In this document: positions 26,613 through 35,960 of the stretch, one piece after another
How the letters are laid out: every line of letters starts with the position of its first letter
Numbering within the stretch: position 1 is the first letter of the stretch
Source: Chitinibacter sp. GC72
Lineage (GTDB): Bacteria; Pseudomonadota; Gammaproteobacteria; Burkholderiales; Chitinibacteraceae
Length of the DNA stretch: 64,000 nucleotides
Direction of reading: 5' to 3'
Assembly (NCBI RefSeq): GCF_009760905.1
Contig: NZ_VIRW01000011.1
Span: 1-64,000 of the forward strand
Position numbers and translations under genes: made by a program
The notes under the pieces: model-generated
What the model saw: the letters and a program-made list of their open reading frames with translations, nothing else
The model's database searches: none
Told to the model about the DNA's origin: nothing

Positions 26613-27281
26613 TTAAGTAGAAGGTACTAACTCCTCAGCTGAAAAAGGATTCCAAGTTACTTGTATTCGCGCAACGCCCTCTCCATCCGGCTTACGGTAA
26701 TGGGCTTCGAGCATAAAAGGAATGCGGTCTCGGAGACAGAATGTCAGCTCAGCTGATTCTCCTTTTGATATCCTGTGAACTTTCGAAGGCTTAACCGAGC
26801 AGTCTTCAAACGGCAAATTAAACTGAACATCAGTCACTTCGCCACCATGATTAATCAATAAGCACCTGAACTCCCGAAGACCCTGCCCTCCTAGAGCGGC
26901 TGTAGGCTTTTCTTTTAATTCAAATTTAGGCCGACGCTCTTTAGCCAAATCCTCCTCTGCCTTGGCAGCCAACTTCTTTTCGTGCTCAAACTGCTCACGC
27001 TGCGTGTTAGCCATGTCTTGGTACTGCTCCACGGCCAGCCTTAATTCATCAGCCTGCAACCTCAATGCTTCCGTGTTTTGTCTTAATTCCTCCCCCTGCT
27101 GCCGATAACCAAGCACAAGCCATAAAAAAGCAATTGGAGAAAAGAAACCGGCCAGCACATTTGCCCAACCATCCAGAGCGGGTGGATGGGCAACCTTTGA
27201 AAAAAAAGCCAAATAGACACCAAAAACTATCCACAGAAACGACGCGGCTACTCCAAATTCAAAACAGGTTGGCTTACGCAC
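26613..27281 (-). CDS. Two-helix coiled-coil membrane protein at the prophage right end (unknown)
   Basis: I do not recognise the family. The 222-residue product has two N-terminal hydrophobic segments (about 10-28, AASFLWIVFGVYLAFF, and 42-60, NVLAGFFSPIAFLWLVLGY), then a Gln/Glu/Lys-rich coiled coil (about 62-118), then a soluble domain that looks beta-rich (about 122-215). It lies between the phage end (37 bp away) and the methylase gene, i.e. in the position of accessory or lysogenic-conversion genes of Mu-like phages. A role in host or superinfection interference is only a guess. Confidence 0.65.
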   Translation of the reverse strand: MRKPTCFEFGVAASFLWIVFGVYLAFFSKVAHPPALDGWANVLAGFFSPIAFLWLVLGYRQQGEELRQNTEALRLQADELRLAVEQYQDMANTQREQFEHEKKLAAKAEEDLAKERRPKFELKEKPTAALGGQGLREFRCLLINHGGEVTDVQFNLPFEDCSVKPSKVHRISKGESAELTFCLRDRIPFMLEAHYRKPDGEGVARIQVTWNPFSAEELVPST

Positions 27282-27294
27282 ATTTCAACTCCAA

Positions 27295-28089
27295 TTAGAA
27301 TAATTCCCCCATAATAGTTGGTTCCCAGTTTGTAATCACCAGCTCGCGACTGGTCTCCGGTGCGCCGTGCGTATTGGCCACACTGTACTTAATACCCAGC
27401 TCTTCAATGTGAAACTCGGCGAAGCAGCGTCGGATGTCTGGATGATCGTTGATGCTGATCATCATCTTGCCTTTGCAGCTTCGCATTGCCTCGGCCAGCA
27501 GCTCGTATTGCTGCCACTCGAACGGCACGCCGTAGCCTTCGGTTTGCCAGTACGGCGGGTCAGCGTAGAAGAAAGTGTGCGGACGGTCATATTTCTTCAG
27601 GCACTCCAGCCAACTCAAATTTTCGACGTAAGTCCCCGCCAGGCGCAGGTGGGCGGCGCTGAGGTTTTCTTCGATCCGGCATAGATTGATCGGGCTACCC
27701 GTCGTCGCAGTGCCGAATGACTGCCCCTGCACCTTGCCGCCAAAAGCATGCTGCTGCAGATAATAGAACCGCGCAGCACGCTGGATGTCGGTGAGCGTTT
27801 CCGGCTGAGTCAGCTGATGCCACTTGAATACCTGGCGACTACTGATCGCCCATTTGAACTGCCGTACAAACTCTTCCATATGGTGCTGCACGACGCGGTA
27901 TAGATTAATCAGTTCGCCGTTAACGTCGTTGAGCACTTCGGTTTTTGCCGGGATATGGCGTAAAAAGTACAGCGCCGCACCGCCACAAAACAGCTCGACG
28001 TAGCAATCGTGCCTGGGGAAAAGCGGGATGATCTGGTCAGCCAGGCGACGCTTACCGCCTAGCCAGGGAACGATTGGAGAGGCTTCCAT
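27295..28089 (-). CDS. Phage DNA adenine methylase (MT-D12/Dam family)
   Basis: The 264-residue enzyme has the D12-class N6-adenine methyltransferase motifs in alpha order: VPWLGGKRRLADQIIPLFP (motif X/AdoMet), YVELFCGGAALYF (motif I) and the catalytic FYADPPYWQTEGYG (motif IV, DPPY). It would methylate phage and host DNA, protecting phage DNA from restriction. Its start lies within the 3' end of com, overlapping it by 38 bp, as mom overlaps com in Mu. This supports translational control of the methylase by Com. Confidence 0.9.
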   Translation of the reverse strand: MEASPIVPWLGGKRRLADQIIPLFPRHDCYVELFCGGAALYFLRHIPAKTEVLNDVNGELINLYRVVQHHMEEFVRQFKWAISSRQVFKWHQLTQPETLTDIQRAARFYYLQQHAFGGKVQGQSFGTATTGSPINLCRIEENLSAAHLRLAGTYVENLSWLECLKKYDRPHTFFYADPPYWQTEGYGVPFEWQQYELLAEAMRSCKGKMMISINDHPDIRRCFAEFHIEELGIKYSVANTHGAPETSRELVITNWEPTIMGELF

Positions 28090-28234
28090 CGTTTGCTCCT
28101 TGGTTTGGCGCTCGGCGGCGCTCTTGGTTATTGAACTGATTCAGATGCCCACATCGTGGGCACTTAATACTGAGAAAGGTATAACTCCCTTCCGCGAGTT
28201 TTCTGTTGCATTGGTCGCAACGGATATTGCACAT
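28052..28234 (-). CDS. com: Com-like zinc-finger translational activator
   Basis: The ATG at 28234 is chosen since AAGGG lies about 9 nt upstream and the product then starts MCNIRCDQCN, aligning with Mu Com (MKSIRCKNCN). Two CxxC knuckles, CDQC and CPRC, form the zinc site. Com of Mu binds the com-mom mRNA and melts a structure hiding the mom start. Here the downstream overlapping gene is an adenine methylase. The product has 60 residues, close to Mu Com at 62. Confidence 0.85.
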   Translation of the reverse strand: MCNIRCDQCNRKLAEGSYTFLSIKCPRCGHLNQFNNQERRRAPNQGANDGSLSNRSLARR

Positions 28235-28340
28235 ACTGCAAGTCCCTTTCATAAGTGACAAATATCCCGCTAAACTGCGCATTCTTCCGCGCGGAAGTGG
28301 CAGCCTTGGGGTGACTTGCAGGCCTAATCTGCGGTCAGCT

Positions 28341-28372
28341 GACTGGATGAGTGTTCCCGCACTTATCCAGTC
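28341..28372. other. Strong hairpin between the tail operon and com
   Basis: GACTGGAT (28341-28348) pairs with ATCCAGTC (28365-28372), with an inner AGTG/CACT stem and loop TTCCCG. There is no T run on either side, so it is not a classical terminator. It could be an RNA or operator element of the com-methylase unit or mark the end of late transcription. Confidence 0.5.
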
Positions 28373-28432
28373 GCTGTTCCAGGTAAATCGTACAACTGAT
28401 ATTTCTCTTCCTAAATCCTCCGCCTTTCTTGA

Positions 28433-29014
28433 TCACCACCCCGGCTGATAGGCCAATAATGAGTCACCCGCCAGTGTCGCAATCTCGGTTTTCATCTGTC
28501 GTTGTCGAGCGTGGATCGCCGCACCTTGTTCCACGATTGCTGCCCACAGCTGCTGCAGGCCAGCGAAGTCCATCGCAACATTGTTGTTGTGTGCATCAGT
28601 CCAGTAGCCCAAAGGGTTTGCGCCGCACAGCAGGACAGACTGGATGCGGTCGCGGGCGGCTTGATCGGTGTCCCAGTGATGGCCCATGTGATCAACACCG
28701 CCGCTTTCTTGCTGGTCACGCCACGAGTTGATTTGCTGATGCAACACCACCCGCCACGCAGCTTCATTATTTGCTACAACATCGGAAGTCAGCGGCAGAA
28801 CCGACCATTGCTGAGTCAGCACCCCGGCGATACGTTTAGGCTTTTGTTCCGCAACTGCATGTGTGAGGCGGTTGTGTTCGGGCGGATTCGTGTCCGCATA
28901 ACCCTCCCAGTCCCCGAATTCTGTTGCACCGTGCGGCACAGATGCGCCCGCCGCAGCGGCAGCATCGTGTAGCGTTACGCCGAATTGCCCTGTCGCTCGA
29001 TTGCAGTAATACAT
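28433..29014 (-). CDS. Tail fibre assembly-like protein (DUF4376-type C-terminus)
   Basis: The 193-residue product ends the late tail operon, directly downstream of the tail fibre-like genes. The C-terminal half, with WDTDQAARDRIQSVL, GYWTDAHNNNVAMDFAGLQQL and ARQRQMKTEI, is the DUF4376 pattern seen in tail-fibre-associated phage proteins. GAGGCAGG lies just before the ATG. Its exact role, chaperone or structural, is uncertain. Confidence 0.72.
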   Translation of the reverse strand: MYYCNRATGQFGVTLHDAAAAAGASVPHGATEFGDWEGYADTNPPEHNRLTHAVAEQKPKRIAGVLTQQWSVLPLTSDVVANNEAAWRVVLHQQINSWRDQQESGGVDHMGHHWDTDQAARDRIQSVLLCGANPLGYWTDAHNNNVAMDFAGLQQLWAAIVEQGAAIHARQRQMKTEIATLAGDSLLAYQPGW

Positions 29015-29027
29015 GGCCTGCCTCTAT

Positions 29028-30029
29028 CTATGTCCGTTTGTAAATGAATACGCCTTGGCCGCTTCCCACCACCGTCGTCGCCGCCAGATAGTCGGCATCG
29101 GGGCTGAAATCAACATGATGCATATTGGTTGGGGTGGGGGTTCCAAAGTCAGGCAACTTGGTAAACGTGCTGCCACTGCGCTTGTACACAATTGTTGAAG
29201 GCTGCGAATAACTTGATACCGCCAAATATGCTCCCCCGCTACTAAAGGCCGCGTAGGTGGGGTAATAGGTGGGCAACACCGCAGGTGCGGGCAAGGCCAC
29301 CAGCGTATCGCCGCTGCGCTGGAATAATTTGATGTAGCCGCTAAATTCACCAACCACCGCAACATAATTACCCGTGTCGCTATACGCAACGCCATGCGCG
29401 GTGGCCAAGCTCGGCACGGTGTAGACCAAGGTGAGCGTATCGCCACTGCGCTTATACATTTTTACAGCACCACCGCCCGCCAAAACGAAATACACGCCGG
29501 AGGGGTCAACTGCTACGCTACGATAAGTCGAGTTATCAAAGACCCCTTGGGCATTGCTGTACTTTGTAGCGCCTGCATCACGCTTATACAGATAAGCGCC
29601 GTTGTGATGCACAAGCAGCAAGTACGCCCCATCAGGAGTAAACACACATCCTTGCAAGTCCATGCCCGCCAAGGACTGACTATCTGTGATCACAAAACTG
29701 CTACCGTTGTACTTATAAACTGTCACCGCCGAGTCATACGTCCCCGCCGCGCCGACCACCGCCAGAAACTGTCCGTCTGGACTAAAAGCCGACCGGCGCA
29801 CCGTTGAAGCCACCGGTGAAAGCGTCTGTGCTAGCGTAAAAGTATCGCCGCTACGGTTGTAAACCCGCACCTTGTTTGTTGACGAGCCGGTTGTAACGAA
29901 TCGTGCCCCATCTGGGCTAAAAACCGCCGAAAATCGACTGGTGAGCGATAAGTCAACCGTGTCAGGCAGCTTGATAAACGTATCGCCTTTTCCCTGGACT
30001 GACGCGGCAAACAGTAAATCTCGCAGCAT
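29028..30029 (-). CDS. Beta-propeller (WD40/YncE-like) tail protein
   Basis: The 333-residue protein is made of about seven repeats, each with a core like FSPDGxxLxVxG followed by VxVYKRSGxT, typical of WD40/lactonase beta-propellers. It lacks a signal peptide. The start overlaps the stop of the tail fibre gene as TAATG and has AAGGA upstream, so it is part of the late tail operon. It is probably a receptor-binding or tail-tip decoration protein; propellers of this kind are sporadic in phage tails. That role is inferred from position. Confidence 0.7.
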   Translation of the reverse strand: MLRDLLFAASVQGKGDTFIKLPDTVDLSLTSRFSAVFSPDGARFVTTGSSTNKVRVYNRSGDTFTLAQTLSPVASTVRRSAFSPDGQFLAVVGAAGTYDSAVTVYKYNGSSFVITDSQSLAGMDLQGCVFTPDGAYLLLVHHNGAYLYKRDAGATKYSNAQGVFDNSTYRSVAVDPSGVYFVLAGGGAVKMYKRSGDTLTLVYTVPSLATAHGVAYSDTGNYVAVVGEFSGYIKLFQRSGDTLVALPAPAVLPTYYPTYAAFSSGGAYLAVSSYSQPSTIVYKRSGSTFTKLPDFGTPTPTNMHHVDFSPDADYLAATTVVGSGQGVFIYKRT

Positions 30030-31771
30030 TATTTACTATCCTTTGCGAGCATCATGCCGCGCCAAGTTGCCCCGCCGTCGCGAGTGTAGAAGCCCAACAA
30101 ATCCAGGCCTGCTGCAGTCAGCGCGGGAGCCGCGCCACCGGCCCACTTGATGCCAGACCACCACGTCACCACTGCCGACCCACCATTTGTGAGTTCAAGG
30201 ATAAAGCTGGCGACCGCAGGCGCAGCAGGCACATTGCTCACTGTGAGCGTGGTCGCGCCTGCGATGGCTTTGCTGAAGTAGTTAGCCAACGCGAGATCAA
30301 TATTGTTCGCGGCCAGCGCGACGTAGTCTTCGCGCACTGCGGCACCGAATGTCTGTACGCCCGAAAATGTGTTTGCGCCGCCCAGATTAGCTTTGGCGTC
30401 GAGCGCGGCTTGCTGTTCGGTTGAAACAGGTTTATCCGTGTCTGCGGTGTTATCCACGTTTGCCAAACCCACCGCGGCCTTGTTCAAAGTCTGCCAGGAC
30501 TTATCGCCACGATAATATTGCGCTGCAGTTCCGGCACTTAAGCTGGGCTCAGCACCCAACGTCGAGCGCACACTGGCAGCAGTCGTTAGCGACAAGTACG
30601 AGCGTGCAAATGTCGAGACGACGGCGGGGTCAATGAGCCACTGCGAGCCCGAAACGCTGACAACGATGTCGCCTTTGTCGCCGTCTGTGACGCCGCCATC
30701 TGCCCCTTTGGGGATTGTGAAATTAAGCACGGCCGCACTGCTCGTGCCTGAGTTCGTCACCACAACGCTACTACCGGCCGCGCCGGTGGTTACCGTCCCG
30801 ATCGCGACAGTTGCAGCCGACCCATCATTGCCTTTGGGTAAGACAAAATCGAGTGTCGCGGCTGTGCTGCTACCGACATTAGTTACCGATGGCGTAGCGC
30901 CTGATGTCACAGTTCCGACCGTTACAGTCGCCGCTGCGCCAGGATCACCTTGTCCGCCCGCAGGCACAGTGAAATTCAATACTGCAGCGCTTGAAGTCCC
31001 TGAGTTAGTGACCGATGCCGAGCTGCCCGCCGCACCAGTTGTTGTAGTGCCGATGGCTACAGTTGCGGCAGTACCCGCATCACCTTTGGGCAGCACAAAA
31101 TCCAGTGTTGCCGCTGTATTTGTCCCTGAATTAGTGACTGACGGCGTGTCACCCGAAGCCACCGAGCCGATGGCTACAGTCGCTGCAGCACCCGGATTGC
31201 CCGGCGCGCCACGCAAGCGCCCATTGAAGTTGCGCAGATCAGTTATTTTGTTAGCTGCAATCGTCGTGACATTCGCATCAACTCGGACTTGTGCCAGCGC
31301 CAAAGCGCCTTGCGGAATCGCTGGCACGACCGGGGCAGTGGCGTGCGGCGTTCCTGTTGCGATGCCTAGCCCAGGCCCAGCTGCGCCAACGTAAGCGTAA
31401 ACCACGTCAAAACGGTACAGCCCAGTGCCGGGCGCGGTCGCGATCTTCAGATCGGCGTTGTTGTTTACGCCGACGTTCTGGTTCGGCATCAGCAGCACTT
31501 CGCCGTAGATGTTTGCGATATTGCTGTACTGCTCTGGCCGGACAGGATTTGCGCTGCGATCCGGGTTTTTGCTTGCTGCAACGTCTGCCGCATCGTCGCC
31601 AGTCAGGCCTAGGTATAGCCCCGAGAACGGCACGATCTTGCAGCCAAAAACCACGTGCGAGCCGATCAGCGCATACAGCAAGCCCTGATTTCGCGAGCCT
31701 TGGACTAGCGCTCGCAGGCTACTGACTTGCTGCTGCAGTGCCAGCTGGTTTTCAAGCAACGATTGACTCAT
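30029..31771 (-). CDS. Tail fibre-like protein with collagen-type Gly-rich repeats
   Basis: The 580-residue protein has an N-terminal coiled-coil start (MSQSLLENQLALQQQV), a head-binding region to about 180, then at least five repeats of about 40 residues with the theme GxxGxAATVAIGTV.SG..PSVTNSGT..AATLDFVLPKG, separated by collagen-like GDPG or GADG turns. A C-terminal domain (about 470-580) follows. GGAGG lies 5 nt before the ATG. It probably forms the side or central tail fibre used in host recognition. Confidence 0.72.
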   Translation of the reverse strand: MSQSLLENQLALQQQVSSLRALVQGSRNQGLLYALIGSHVVFGCKIVPFSGLYLGLTGDDAADVAASKNPDRSANPVRPEQYSNIANIYGEVLLMPNQNVGVNNNADLKIATAPGTGLYRFDVVYAYVGAAGPGLGIATGTPHATAPVVPAIPQGALALAQVRVDANVTTIAANKITDLRNFNGRLRGAPGNPGAAATVAIGSVASGDTPSVTNSGTNTAATLDFVLPKGDAGTAATVAIGTTTTGAAGSSASVTNSGTSSAAVLNFTVPAGGQGDPGAAATVTVGTVTSGATPSVTNVGSSTAATLDFVLPKGNDGSAATVAIGTVTTGAAGSSVVVTNSGTSSAAVLNFTIPKGADGGVTDGDKGDIVVSVSGSQWLIDPAVVSTFARSYLSLTTAASVRSTLGAEPSLSAGTAAQYYRGDKSWQTLNKAAVGLANVDNTADTDKPVSTEQQAALDAKANLGGANTFSGVQTFGAAVREDYVALAANNIDLALANYFSKAIAGATTLTVSNVPAAPAVASFILELTNGGSAVVTWWSGIKWAGGAAPALTAAGLDLLGFYTRDGGATWRGMMLAKDSK

Positions 31772-31995
31772 TACGCCTCCAGTTCCACCAGCTTGAGCCC
31801 GACTTCGGCCAGCTGTGCATTAATTTTGTCCAGCATCGGCTCATCAAAATCGCCGCCGATCATGGGTACTACGTGCTGTTGCTGATTCAGCACTTGCTCG
31901 CCTTTTTTTAGCGTCACGATTTTCTGGCCGAGTACCGGTGCGACACCGGCCTGGAATTGGATTTGAATTGCGCTCAGTTCTTCGGTACGTTGCAT
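31771..31995 (-). CDS. Small phage protein of unknown function
   Basis: The 74-residue product is predicted between two tail protein genes and its stop overlaps the next start. It has a C-terminal helix (MLDKINAQLAEVGLKLVELEA) and no recognised domain. Small genes at this place are common in B3-like transposable phages. Confidence 0.6.
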   Translation of the reverse strand: MQRTEELSAIQIQFQAGVAPVLGQKIVTLKKGEQVLNQQQHVVPMIGGDFDEPMLDKINAQLAEVGLKLVELEA

Positions 31996-32004
31996 GATTT
32001 GCTC

Positions 32005-33297
32005 CTATGCTTTGCGCAGCAAAATGGATGTCCAATTTGCGCCGCCGTCGGTTGAAAATTGAAAAGGGCCTTGCCCAATGAAATTGGCCAAGTTGAATAG
32101 ATCAGCCGCGTGATAGCCGTCCACGCGATCTGCATTTAGATTCGTGACAAGCGCCCCACTCACCATTTCGAGCGCGCCATCGATTCGTACACTGCCGCGA
32201 AATTGCGAGCTGCCGTAGGCATCGATGGCTTTGTCAAACTGACACAGCTCAACCTTGCTGCCCGGCGATGCTGTCGCGAAGTAAGCGCCGAACGTCCCGA
32301 CTCCGACCACACCATAGGTGCCGCCGATGCCCAATACGCCGCAATCAGAGCCACGGCCAAATACCCCTGAACGCAATGCCGCGCCGCCAGCGCTCACGTT
32401 GTCACCGCAGATCGAGGCACCCACTTGCACGTTGCTGCCCCACGGCATGTTTGTCGTTGTTGAGTACGCGACGTTACTCACACTGCGCACTTGCCCAGTC
32501 GTATCGACATTCCCTTTGAAAAACGCCTCACCCGTCGCGGCGTTTAAAGCAAAAGTCGTATTGCCACCCGACTTCGCTTGAATCCCGCCCGCGCCGATGA
32601 AAACGCCGGTCGTTGAGTTGCCCATCTGGAAAAGCTGACTCGTGGTGACGGGGATGACCGTAGTCGAGGAGTTACTCAAAATATCCCGCGTCAGATCGCC
32701 AACCGCCCGCGTAGCGCCATAGCTGGCATTGCTCTCAACCGTTGCCGCGAGCGAGTTGTTGATCAGCGCATTGGCACCGACTCTGAGATTTGCGCCATCC
32801 CACGTCAGTGCCTTTGTGCCGGTACCGAAACTGAAATTGCCAGTGGACATGATCGATACCGTGTCACGGCATTTGATAAAAGCTTCGGTCGCCAGCTTGG
32901 CATCAAGATCGAGCCAGCTCTGGCCGTCGTTACTGAGCACTTTGCCGGTGCGAATCACGCCGCCGCGAATCTGCGTGATTGACGGGTCAATCTGGCCAGT
33001 CGGGTTGCCAGACACATCACGATGCCAGTCCGCAAAAGTCACTTCGCCGACGACAGCTACTTTGTTGGACTGAATCAGAATTGCTTCCGGGCAAATCGCG
33101 ATCTGACTTAGAACGCGATCACCCTGCACTGCATAGCGCACGCCGCGCTCAACATTGCTCAACCGCTGTGCCAGATCATTGATCACGGCCATTGCGTCGA
33201 TGGCCGCATAACTGCGCGGGTCGATCACCGGGCCTGCGGGTTCTGCTGGAGCCGTGATGCCGCCATTCGAAAAGCTACGGCCAATTAATAGCGTCAT
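32005..33297 (-). CDS. Phage tail protein (tip attachment/fibre-like)
   Basis: The 430-residue product starts in a 4-bp overlap with the tail-tip J-like gene. The middle resembles the tail-fibre part that follows J-type proteins (VNKVAVVGEVTFADWHRD..., TGKVLSNDGQSWLDLDA), a segment found at the C-terminus of lambda-J-like proteins as the DUF1983 region. A split J C-terminus is therefore a likely reading. The C-terminal TDGGANWTSILLRKA looks like a fibre end. Confidence 0.6.
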   Translation of the reverse strand: MTLLIGRSFSNGGITAPAEPAGPVIDPRSYAAIDAMAVINDLAQRLSNVERGVRYAVQGDRVLSQIAICPEAILIQSNKVAVVGEVTFADWHRDVSGNPTGQIDPSITQIRGGVIRTGKVLSNDGQSWLDLDAKLATEAFIKCRDTVSIMSTGNFSFGTGTKALTWDGANLRVGANALINNSLAATVESNASYGATRAVGDLTRDILSNSSTTVIPVTTSQLFQMGNSTTGVFIGAGGIQAKSGGNTTFALNAATGEAFFKGNVDTTGQVRSVSNVAYSTTTNMPWGSNVQVGASICGDNVSAGGAALRSGVFGRGSDCGVLGIGGTYGVVGVGTFGAYFATASPGSKVELCQFDKAIDAYGSSQFRGSVRIDGALEMVSGALVTNLNADRVDGYHAADLFNLANFIGQGPFQFSTDGGANWTSILLRKA

Positions 33298-35960
33298 TGC
33301 TCACCTCCGTAGCTCACAGGCATGGCAAAGCTCCGTGCTATACCCAGCGGCGTGCGCTTATATAAGTACACGGATGCCGATGCCCAGCCGCCTGCGGGTA
33401 AATTCAAGTCCAGATTGCCCGCGATGCTGTACGTGCCACCACCCAGATCGGAAAAATCCGCTGCCGGCAAATCCAGCTGGGTTGTACCCAAACCCGCAGC
33501 CGGAAAGTAGTAAAACATCAGGCCATCTGCAGCGAGCAGCGTGCTGCCCTCAATCGCACGCTCGCAATGGATCAACTCGTGCTGCGCACCATTGCTGTGA
33601 ACGCCACCCCAGCGGACGATTTCATAGTTTGTGCCATCCGTTAGAATGCCTAGCCGCAGATAAGCCATGCGGTCATCAACCCACGCGATGTCTACCCACT
33701 CGACGACATCGCCGACTTGTGGGGCGACATCGAGCGGCTGTTCGAAGTAGAAGCTGGTCGAGTCGTAGCGCACGACTTTGCGCCAGGCCGACGCGCCGAC
33801 CTTTGCCCAGATCCCCGCCAGCACGATGTTGGTGCGATTAGGAAATTCGGGCGTTGCCGTCACAACGCGATGCACGTCCGAGCCCGCCAGTGCGGTCAGC
33901 ATGCCTTTATCCAGCTCTGCCACCGCTTCAATCTTGATCGTGCTGCCCGTACCCGAGCCGGAGCGGACTCGAAAGCCGTTCGGGGCGTCAGTGACCGCAT
34001 AGTTGAACATCACGCCGTCTGGTTTGTCGTCTAACGCTGGGTCGAACTTTAAAACCAGCTTGGCGTTATTCATGTCACCCGCATCGTTCACACGACCGTA
34101 CAGCGCCGCACTGGCCGGGCGCGGAAACACGCCGACCAGCGCTGCAGGCGCAAATGTGGCCAGCACTTCTGCCGCGTTGCCATATTTGCCCATTGCCGAC
34201 TGGGCGCGGACTTCAACAAAGAAATTACCCTCCAGCCAGACCGGCAAGCTGGCTGCCAGCTCACGGGTGTACTGGCTTAGCCAATCTGGCGAAGTTTCGT
34301 GTCGCCAGCGCACCTGATAGCCAATCACAAAGCCGATGGGCACGTCCCATGTTGCGAGCAAGGCGGGTGCGGCCAGATTGTTGTCAATGACCACCACCAG
34401 ATTGCCAGGCGCAGCCAGCGGCGCGAACGGGTCGGGCAAACTCGAATCCACGGGCGGCGGTGCCGCAGTGAGCGGATCATCTGCATACAAGCTGGGGTCG
34501 TACTCATGCGCCGTGATTTCGACATCGCCGGAGATCAGTGGCTTGACCGTCAGCACCCGAAAGCGCTTGTTGATCCAGCCCGTCGAACCGTGGCTGATGC
34601 TGATCACATCGGTCGGCTGCAAACGACCTGCTGCTGCAAATGCCTTGAAGGTCACCACAAAACCATTGCGTGAATCACGCAGCACGCGAGTCGCCAAAAA
34701 CCGCGCGCGGCGCTCGTCGCTGGCCAGCGAGAACTCCAGCGTCGACTCAAGCACGAGCCCCGCGTCTTCTGCCAACCAAGATGGCGATTTCACTGTAACA
34801 ATCGTCTCGGCATGCTGGCGCAAAGGATCAACGAAACGCGCCGTGACAGCATTGAGCTTGCCGCGCCGGTCGGCCGCTTTGACTTGCCAGCCGCCAGTCA
34901 TGTTGTTTTCGTCAAAAGTCATCACCGACACATCGGCTTGGTCGATCACCAGTGAATACTTGCCCTCACTGAACAGCAGCGAGCCACGCATGTGATCGAG
35001 CAGGATTTGCACGTTGTCGAGCGTCGGCTTTGAAGTATCCAGAATGCCGTTGATTTCGTAGCGCGGCACCAGTTTGATGCTGCCATCGGCGTTTTTATGC
35101 CCCATGTCGATCAGCGCATCGCAGTAGTTTGCCGCAGCGATAAAGCTATCCACATCCAATGCGCCTAAAGGCAAGCCACGGCCGTAGCGCTCTGACAGCA
35201 GATAGTCACGCAGCGCGAGCGCCGGATTGCTCGATGCGCCATACAGCCCGGTACGCGGATCGAATACTTGAACGCCGGGCAGATCGAGCGTGATCACCGG
35301 CATTGCACGCCAGACATCGGGCTCAAAGCGCAGCACGAGTACCGAGTATGCGACGCCAGACAATTTATGCGCAGCCGTCCATTGCGGCAGATCGGCTAAT
35401 AATTTGGCATCCGCCGCCTGCCCGTCATTGCCGTCGTGATAAAACCACTCGACGGTGCTAATGCGCTCACGAACCGTGTCATACACGGTCTGCGTGTACG
35501 CCTGCCCACCTGCACTGACCCCAGACTCTTCACGCGGCACCTGGGTTTCGTGCTCGAACTTGAACCGGTCATCCTTCCAGTGCACATCATCAAGATATAA
35601 ATCCGCATCGGTCGGAATGCCGCAACGGCCTTCGGAATGCGCCAGTGCCAGGTATAAATACTTTTTGTCAGGGCTAACGGCCTGCAGCGCAAAAAGGCCA
35701 CCGACGCGAGCGCGGCCGTACACGATGGGCAGCGCACCGACGCTGTCCACCGTATTCACCTTCACATTCATTTCAGCGCGCTGTGCTGCCGCCGCTGCAC
35801 GGGCTTTTTTGCGCATCGATGCCGAACGGGACATGCCATATGCCGTCGTCGCGGCAAACGCAATCACCGTGCCATAGGAGGCAATGGCGATCGAAGCCCC
35901 ACCGACCGTTACCGTAATCGAGGTCGATAGCCAGGCGGCAACACCGGCTACTGCTGGCAT
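33294..35960 (-). CDS. Tail tip host-specificity protein (lambda J-like)
   Basis: The 888-residue protein begins with a membrane-active segment (VGGASIAIASYGTVIAFAATTAYG), continues with MNVKVNTVDSVGALPIVYGRARVGG as in J-like hub proteins of siphoviruses, and carries a fibronectin-III-like part around 560-680 (APALLATWDVPIGFVIGYQVRW). It forms the baseplate hub and tip and contacts the host. GGAGAG lies just upstream of the start. It comes after the K-like cysteine protease-type gene, as expected for a lambda-like tail module. Confidence 0.82.
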   Translation of the reverse strand: MPAVAGVAAWLSTSITVTVGGASIAIASYGTVIAFAATTAYGMSRSASMRKKARAAAAAQRAEMNVKVNTVDSVGALPIVYGRARVGGLFALQAVSPDKKYLYLALAHSEGRCGIPTDADLYLDDVHWKDDRFKFEHETQVPREESGVSAGGQAYTQTVYDTVRERISTVEWFYHDGNDGQAADAKLLADLPQWTAAHKLSGVAYSVLVLRFEPDVWRAMPVITLDLPGVQVFDPRTGLYGASSNPALALRDYLLSERYGRGLPLGALDVDSFIAAANYCDALIDMGHKNADGSIKLVPRYEINGILDTSKPTLDNVQILLDHMRGSLLFSEGKYSLVIDQADVSVMTFDENNMTGGWQVKAADRRGKLNAVTARFVDPLRQHAETIVTVKSPSWLAEDAGLVLESTLEFSLASDERRARFLATRVLRDSRNGFVVTFKAFAAAGRLQPTDVISISHGSTGWINKRFRVLTVKPLISGDVEITAHEYDPSLYADDPLTAAPPPVDSSLPDPFAPLAAPGNLVVVIDNNLAAPALLATWDVPIGFVIGYQVRWRHETSPDWLSQYTRELAASLPVWLEGNFFVEVRAQSAMGKYGNAAEVLATFAPAALVGVFPRPASAALYGRVNDAGDMNNAKLVLKFDPALDDKPDGVMFNYAVTDAPNGFRVRSGSGTGSTIKIEAVAELDKGMLTALAGSDVHRVVTATPEFPNRTNIVLAGIWAKVGASAWRKVVRYDSTSFYFEQPLDVAPQVGDVVEWVDIAWVDDRMAYLRLGILTDGTNYEIVRWGGVHSNGAQHELIHCERAIEGSTLLAADGLMFYYFPAAGLGTTQLDLPAADFSDLGGGTYSIAGNLDLNLPAGGWASASVYLYKRTPLGIARSFAMPVSYGGEQ

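Noticed and set aside
28341-28372. Rho-independent terminator call for this hairpin
   Set aside because: The stem is strong but neither strand has a following T run, so it is listed only as a hairpin.
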